NCBI GenBank assembly: GCA_031255985.1
Contig: JAIRRL010000231.1
Location: 1 to 9,978, forward strand
Length of the DNA stretch: 9,978 nt
Reading direction: 5' to 3'
From: Gracilibacteraceae bacterium
Lineage (GTDB): Bacteria; Bacillota; Desulfitobacteriia; Desulfitobacteriales; Syntrophobotulaceae
Shown here: one piece after another, positions 6,908 through 9,978 of the stretch
Layout of the letters: each line of letters opens with the position of its first letter
Position numbering within the stretch: position 1 is the stretch's first letter
The notes under the pieces: model-generated
Told to the model about the DNA's origin: nothing
The model's input: only the letters and a program-made list of their open reading frames with translations
The model's database searches: none
Made by a program: the position numbers and the translations under genes

Positions 6908-7540
6908 ATGTTTACCAAAAATAAGTTATCTGTCGCCGTTAAAATCGGCGTGATTGTTCTCGTCTGCGCGCTGGGTCTTGTTGTCGTAGCTTGCGGCAAA
7001 AAAAAACAGCAGGAGCAGCCAGCCCCGCCAGTACAGCCGCCGGTACAGGAAACAACCCCGGCAGCCCCGCCTGAAGGCGGCGAGACAGTAGGGTTGCCCA
7101 ATCCGGTTGTGGAATCGACGCCCGCTGAGATCAAGGAGATGCTGGGGTTTGAGTTTAACGCCCCGGATGAGTTCGCAGACGCCGCCATCTATAGTGTTAT
7201 CAACAAAGAGGTGGCTTCTCTGACTTATGTGATTGAAAGCGATAAGGGGAACCCTGTTACCGTGGTTTACCGCGCGGCGAGAACCGAAGCTGACGACGCT
7301 CTCCGGATCTCCGGCGACCACACAGCCTATCCAAAAACAGAAACCATAACTTTGAGCGGCGGCCAGCAGATTTCCGTGAATACGAGTGAAGGAACCGGCC
7401 CCGCCCTGTTGCTGTGGTACAATGCGAATGTGGTGGGCGGCGGCCTTTCGGCCTCGCTCTTAGTTGACCCGGCTGCGGAAGCCGGCGTATTGCAAGGGAT
7501 GGCCGAGTTTTTTGTGGAGCAGGAGTCAAAAGGCTTCTAA
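6908..7540 (+). CDS. Putative lipoprotein of unknown function
   Basis: A 210-residue exported protein. Residues 7-28 form a hydrophobic signal segment ending in the lipobox VVAC, with the lipidated cysteine at 29. It is followed by GKKKQQEQ and a proline-, glutamine- and threonine-rich spacer (about 35-62) that would tether the domain to the membrane. The C-terminal domain (about 64-210) is a predicted alpha/beta fold with strands such as SLTYVIES and VTVVYRA and a LLLWYNANVVGGGLSASL segment. Its pattern recalls small DUF4367-like lipoprotein domains, but I cannot assign a family. AAAGGA (6892-6897) lies 10 bases before the ATG. The gene has its own strong promoter and a strong terminator at 7637-7674, so it is a single-gene unit. 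Tandem 24-base repeats begin right at its stop codon. Export and lipidation are well supported; function is unknown. Confidence 0.88.
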   Translation: MFTKNKLSVAVKIGVIVLVCALGLVVVACGKKKQQEQPAPPVQPPVQETTPAAPPEGGETVGLPNPVVESTPAEIKEMLGFEFNAPDEFADAAIYSVINKEVASLTYVIESDKGNPVTVVYRAARTEADDALRISGDHTAYPKTETITLSGGQQISVNTSEGTGPALLLWYNANVVGGGLSASLLVDPAAEAGVLQGMAEFFVEQESKGF

Positions 7541-7610
7541 CGTCCGGTTGCGGAAGCAGGCTAATGTCCGGCTGCGGAGGCAGACGAATGTCCGGCTGCG
7601 GAGGCAGACG
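7539..7610 (+). repeat. Three 24-bp tandem repeats at the lipoprotein stop codon
   Basis: Units start at 7539, 7563 and 7587. The second and third are identical (AATGTCCGGCTGCGGAGGCA plus GACG); the first is diverged at several positions. The array starts inside the TAA stop codon and ends 26 bases before the terminator stem. It lies in the 3' untranslated region of the lipoprotein transcript. The unit length is again a multiple of three. Confidence 0.93.
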
Positions 7611-7636
7611 AATGAAAACTGCATAAATCGCGTAAG

Positions 7637-7674
7637 CGGGATGCCGTTTTACCAAACGGCGTCCCGTTTTATTT
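7637..7674 (+). terminator. Intrinsic terminator after the lipoprotein gene
   Basis: A 13-base-pair stem, CGGGATGCCGTTT (7637-7649) with AAACGGCGTCCCG (7654-7666), contains one T-G wobble and closes a TACC loop. TTTTATTT follows directly on the plus strand. On the minus strand the stem is followed by CTTACGCG rather than a U-tract, so it should act mainly on plus-strand transcripts, though it lies between two convergent genes. Confidence 0.93.
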
Positions 7675-7688
7675 GCGCCCGGCGCGTT

Positions 7689-9146
7689 TTAAAGCTCGCG
7701 GGCCGACAAGCGGCCGGGCGGCGCCGGTTGGGCGGGCGCGGGGAGGCCGGGCGGGCGGCCTCCTTGCGCGGAGCGTTCCTTGGCCCATTGCACCCGCTCC
7801 GCGAAGCTCATGGCGGCAAAAGGCTTCACTTCCAGCGAAGCCGCCGCCTGGGCGGCGTCCGTCAGAGCCGTTCCCAGTTGAGCCGCTCCGGCCAGATCCG
7901 GCGTCCGCCGCGCCATTTCTTTTATGGCCTGGCCGAGCTTGCCCGCTTCATTTATCAGTTCGAGCGACCGCGTCATTACGCCCGCGACAAGGGCGGCGGC
8001 GGCTTTGGCCGCCTGGCGCGCCAGTTCCAGAGTCAGGGCGGGGAGGGACTTGACCAGCCCGGCTGAGGCGCTGACCACGAACAGGTTTAATCCGGCCGCG
8101 AATTTAGGTAAACTGAATTGTTCTTTGCCCAGGGGGGCCGCCCGATGCACGAACTGCGCCGTCCACATCACGCTCTCGGTTACCAGCGAACGGGCGGCGG
8201 GCGGCAAATGCATGACTGAAGCCGAGATATTTTCCATCAGTTTGACCAGCGCGCCCTTCTCGCTTAGCGCCGTGAGGCGTCCCGTCCCCGTTACATAGGC
8301 GTCCGGCATATGCAAATTGGCGGGATTGAGGCCGAAAGCGCCGTCCATTTTGAGATAAACGGTGTTCTCCGGCGGAATCAAGGCGGAAGGGAGAGTGAGA
8401 TCGGCGTGGCGATGATCGCCCGCGTTATGGCAGAGCGGGTGAACGAAGTCGTTCGTCCCGCAAACGGAAGCAAGCTTTTCGGTTCGCAGTTTCTCAAATT
8501 TTTCCATCCCCAGGGCGTCAATCATATGTTCCATCGTCTCCGGGGCCATGGTTTGCCCATCCATGGAAATGCCCGCGCGGACGATATCCTGATGTTTGGT
8601 TAGCATGGCGGCGAACTGCGCCTTGTTGCCGCCCTTGGAATGGCCGGTCAGAATCGCGTAAGGCTCTTTGCCGCTCAATTCTTGCATTTTGGCGGCCATG
8701 CCGCCGATATAGGCGTCGAAAAAAACCAGCGCTTGCATCTGCTGGGGCGAAGCGGGGGTGAGTCCGCCGCTTGCGAGGGCGTTGTCCAGCCATTCCCGCC
8801 TGCCCGTGCCGCGAAAAGCCGCGTATACCGCCCCTGTGCGCTGATCGCCGTAAAATCCCGCTTTTAGGCCGCCCAACTCATACTTTTTGCCGGTCTGCGG
8901 GTCGGGCAGAGACACGCTTTCTCCCAACACCACAATATTGGCGAAGTCCGGGTTGTCAGCGCAAGCGGCGAGCAGTTTCCGGTACTGGCGTTCCTGGGAG
9001 GGGTAGAAGGACTCGAAATAGCTTCTATCATTAAAAATATCCGCCATAGTCAGGTTTTCTTTTAGTTGAACTTCAGGCTTATAATTCAAATACTGAAAAA
9101 TATTCAACAAAGCGGCAATATCGCTTCCTTCCGGCGGTTTATCCAT
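7689..9146 (-). CDS. DUF2974 (Mbeg1-like) alpha/beta-hydrolase, lipase-like
   Basis: A 485-residue protein. Residues about 30-290 form a lipase-like alpha/beta-hydrolase: VYAAFRGTGRREWLDN (108-122) supplies the strand and oxyanion region seen in DUF2974/Mbeg1-like proteins, and ILTGHSKGGNKAQF (165-178) is the nucleophile elbow with Ser170. The likely triad partners are Asp233 (CGTNDFVHPL) and His279 (NLHMPD); these two are inferred from order and spacing. The C-terminal part (about 340-485) is alanine-rich, helical and possibly membrane-interacting, and ends in a proline-rich segment. No signal peptide is visible. GGGAGG lies 8 bases before the ATG. The start overlaps the stop of the upstream 231-residue gene by 8 bases, so the pair is translationally coupled. 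Substrate is unknown. A secreted or effector-like lipase is possible, but a cytoplasmic esterase is equally compatible. No clear terminator follows on this strand. Confidence 0.86.
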   Translation of the reverse strand: MDKPPEGSDIAALLNIFQYLNYKPEVQLKENLTMADIFNDRSYFESFYPSQERQYRKLLAACADNPDFANIVVLGESVSLPDPQTGKKYELGGLKAGFYGDQRTGAVYAAFRGTGRREWLDNALASGGLTPASPQQMQALVFFDAYIGGMAAKMQELSGKEPYAILTGHSKGGNKAQFAAMLTKHQDIVRAGISMDGQTMAPETMEHMIDALGMEKFEKLRTEKLASVCGTNDFVHPLCHNAGDHRHADLTLPSALIPPENTVYLKMDGAFGLNPANLHMPDAYVTGTGRLTALSEKGALVKLMENISASVMHLPPAARSLVTESVMWTAQFVHRAAPLGKEQFSLPKFAAGLNLFVVSASAGLVKSLPALTLELARQAAKAAAALVAGVMTRSLELINEAGKLGQAIKEMARRTPDLAGAAQLGTALTDAAQAAASLEVKPFAAMSFAERVQWAKERSAQGGRPPGLPAPAQPAPPGRLSAREL

Positions 9147-9834
9147 TATTGCCGCCTCCCGCCGCCGCTTGCCGTCTCCATATGCTGTTCGGATAAGCCA
9201 GATGATCTTTCGTCCAGTTTATATAAGTTAATTCCGGGTGGACAAATCGGAAAAAACCCCGGCAAAGCATACTCGGTCTAGCCGGACTATCGTAGGTTTC
9301 GCGGTTTTCCGCCGTGATTTCCGGGAAAACCTTCGGGTCTATATAAGTGATGCTGAAACCCAAACTGAATTGCTCGGCGCGCAGCGCTTCGGCGAAACGG
9401 GTCAAATCTTCCTCTTTTCGTTCCGGGTCGGTTTGCACGAGGATAAGGGCGTTTGAACCTGCTCCCGGACTGCGAAGGAAGACCCGCGCGTCCGTTGTCC
9501 GCAAATCAAGCGGCGGTCGCGCGATTCCCGCTTTATAGGATAAAAAGCAATCTCCGTACACTTGCACCGCAACCCGCCGAACTTCCTGTTCCATCTCCTC
9601 CCGAAGCAAAAGGCCCAGGTAATTGTCCACCAAATCGCCTGTATCTATGTTCCGCAAAACCAATACCATCTCTTGCGGCAGCTTGCCCGCCTGTAGCCAG
9701 ATCTCTTTCTCACTGGACAAATAACTCTCTGTGTCGGAACTGTAATAAATGAAAGTGTCCTCATACCTCTCTTCCATGTAGCGAATGATAGCCTCAATCG
9801 TCCGGTGTTTTTGCAAAAACCACGGTTTTCTCAT
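9139..9834 (-). CDS. Conserved-looking hypothetical protein coupled to the DUF2974 hydrolase
   Basis: A 231-residue soluble protein with no signal peptide or membrane helix. The N-terminal part (IIRYMEERYEDTFIYYSS, then EIWLQAGKLPQEMVLVLRN, then VDNYLGLLLREEMEQEVRR) is an alpha/beta arrangement. It resembles small Firmicutes hypothetical proteins that carry a 'YMEEKYGE.F.Y' opening and a 'DNYLA..Y' motif; this is from memory and not verified. A middle strand-rich portion (ALILVQTD, FSLGFSITYIDPKVFPEI) and an aromatic tail (FFRFVHPELTYINW) follow. AGAGGAG (9848-9842) is 7 bases before the ATG. The stop overlaps the hydrolase start by 8 bases (AATGGATAA arrangement), so the two are made together. 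It might be a chaperone, adaptor or immunity partner of the hydrolase. That is inference from gene order only; I do not recognise a function. Confidence 0.82.
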   Translation of the reverse strand: MRKPWFLQKHRTIEAIIRYMEERYEDTFIYYSSDTESYLSSEKEIWLQAGKLPQEMVLVLRNIDTGDLVDNYLGLLLREEMEQEVRRVAVQVYGDCFLSYKAGIARPPLDLRTTDARVFLRSPGAGSNALILVQTDPERKEEDLTRFAEALRAEQFSLGFSITYIDPKVFPEITAENRETYDSPARPSMLCRGFFRFVHPELTYINWTKDHLAYPNSIWRRQAAAGGGNNG

Positions 9835-9877
9835 GTCGCCGCTCCTCTCGTTTTATCATCGAATCCGGCTGAACTTT

Positions 9878-9893
9878 ATATGGGGGGCCATAT
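9878..9893. promoter_or_regulatory. Short perfect inverted repeat, possible operator
   Basis: ATATGG (9878-9883) and CCATAT (9888-9893) are perfect inverted arms around a GGGG centre. The site lies about 45 bases upstream of the 231-residue gene, between it and the preceding terminator, where a promoter or operator would be expected. No convincing -35/-10 pair was found with it, so the role is only suggested by position. Confidence 0.4.
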
Positions 9894-9894
9894 T

Positions 9895-9920
9895 AAAAAG
9901 ACGGGGAACAAGCCCCGTCT
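9895..9920 (-). terminator. Intrinsic terminator on the minus strand
   Basis: An 8-base-pair perfect stem, AGACGGGG with CCCCGTCT (arms 9899-9906 and 9913-9920), encloses a six-base loop. On the minus strand it runs into a stretch of T from the AAAAA at 9895-9899. On the plus strand there is no U-tract. It would end a transcript entering from the right edge, which isolates the 231-residue/hydrolase pair from the upstream gene. Confidence 0.85.
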
Positions 9921-9921
9921 C

Positions 9922-9978
9922 TTACAGCAAATTCCTTATTTTCCCTTGCGCGTACATCCCATCCCATCCCATCCCATC
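9922..9978 (-). CDS. C-terminal end of a gene entering from the right edge (partial)
   Basis: One minus-strand frame ends at TAA (9924-9922), two bases ahead of the terminator hairpin, and reads ...GMYAQGKIRNLL before the stop. The stop-then-terminator spacing suggests a genuine gene end. Only 18 codons are visible and most of the upstream part is a pentanucleotide repeat, so the product cannot be identified. A second open frame would run through the hairpin itself and is less likely. Confidence 0.4.
   Translation of the reverse strand, partial: DGMGWDGMYAQGKIRNLL
9956..9978. repeat. Pentanucleotide (ATCCC) repeat at the window edge
   Basis: Four complete ATCCC units (9956-9975) plus a partial fifth run off the end of the window, so the true copy number is unknown. 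On the minus strand this reads GGGAT repeats within the last codons of the entering gene. Unlike the other repeats here, the unit is not a multiple of three. Confidence 0.85.

Noticed and set aside
7637..7674. Bidirectional terminator also serving the hydrolase gene
   Set aside because: On the minus strand the stem is followed by a GC-containing sequence without a run of T, so efficient intrinsic termination there is not supported.
7464..8066. Plus-strand open frame spanning the lipoprotein end, 24-bp repeats and hydrolase complement
   Set aside because: It runs through a strong terminator and overlaps two well-supported genes. The repeated VRLRRQTN peptide is only a reading of the 24-bp repeats.

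Overview
The window looks like a chromosomal segment of a Gram-positive-lineage anaerobe. Strong AGGAGG-type ribosome binding sites, sigma-A-like promoters, a Phd/YefM antitoxin of a type common in Firmicutes, and a hybrid kinase whose C-terminal tail resembles Firmicutes homologues all point that way. A Negativicutes or Clostridia member is plausible, but this is inference: there is no rRNA or other taxonomic marker. Coding DNA is fairly GC-rich. Intergenic spacers and the toxin-antitoxin region are more AT-rich.

Layout. (1) 1-447, minus strand: a type II toxin-antitoxin operon with a Phd/YefM antitoxin and a RelE/ParE toxin cut by the window edge, plus its promoter. (2) 519-643, minus strand: a complete tRNA-Pro(TGG) gene with encoded CCA and a near-consensus promoter. 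(3) 674-860: a 33-bp tandem repeat array that fills the spacer before the next gene. (4) 956-5099, plus strand: a two-gene signalling operon. It holds a membrane hybrid histidine kinase (Cache-like sensor, HisKA, HATPase, receiver, Hpt) and a receiver/HD-GYP response regulator expected to degrade cyclic di-GMP. The start region of the second gene is built from 12-bp tandem repeats. (5) 5271-6770, plus strand: a NhaD/ArsB-type Na+/H+ antiporter behind its own promoter. (6) 6789-7674, plus strand: a small lipoprotein with an extended -10 promoter, a structured leader, 24-bp repeats at its stop codon and a strong intrinsic terminator. (7) 7689-9834, minus strand: two overlapping genes, an uncharacterised 231-aa protein and a DUF2974 (Mbeg1-like) alpha/beta hydrolase with an alanine-rich helical C-terminus. 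(8) 9895-9978, minus strand: the probable tail of one more gene, ending at an intrinsic terminator and carrying a pentanucleotide repeat at the window edge.

Functional reading. The kinase senses an extracytoplasmic signal and probably passes phosphate through its own receiver and Hpt domains to the HD-GYP protein, so the signal would be turned into lower cyclic di-GMP. The antiporter and lipoprotein appear to be separate envelope transcription units. The hydrolase and its partner are translationally coupled and form the least understood module here. A recurring oddity is in-frame tandem repeats (33, 12 and 24 bp, all multiples of three) placed at gene boundaries. No CRISPR array, insertion sequence or phage gene was found.
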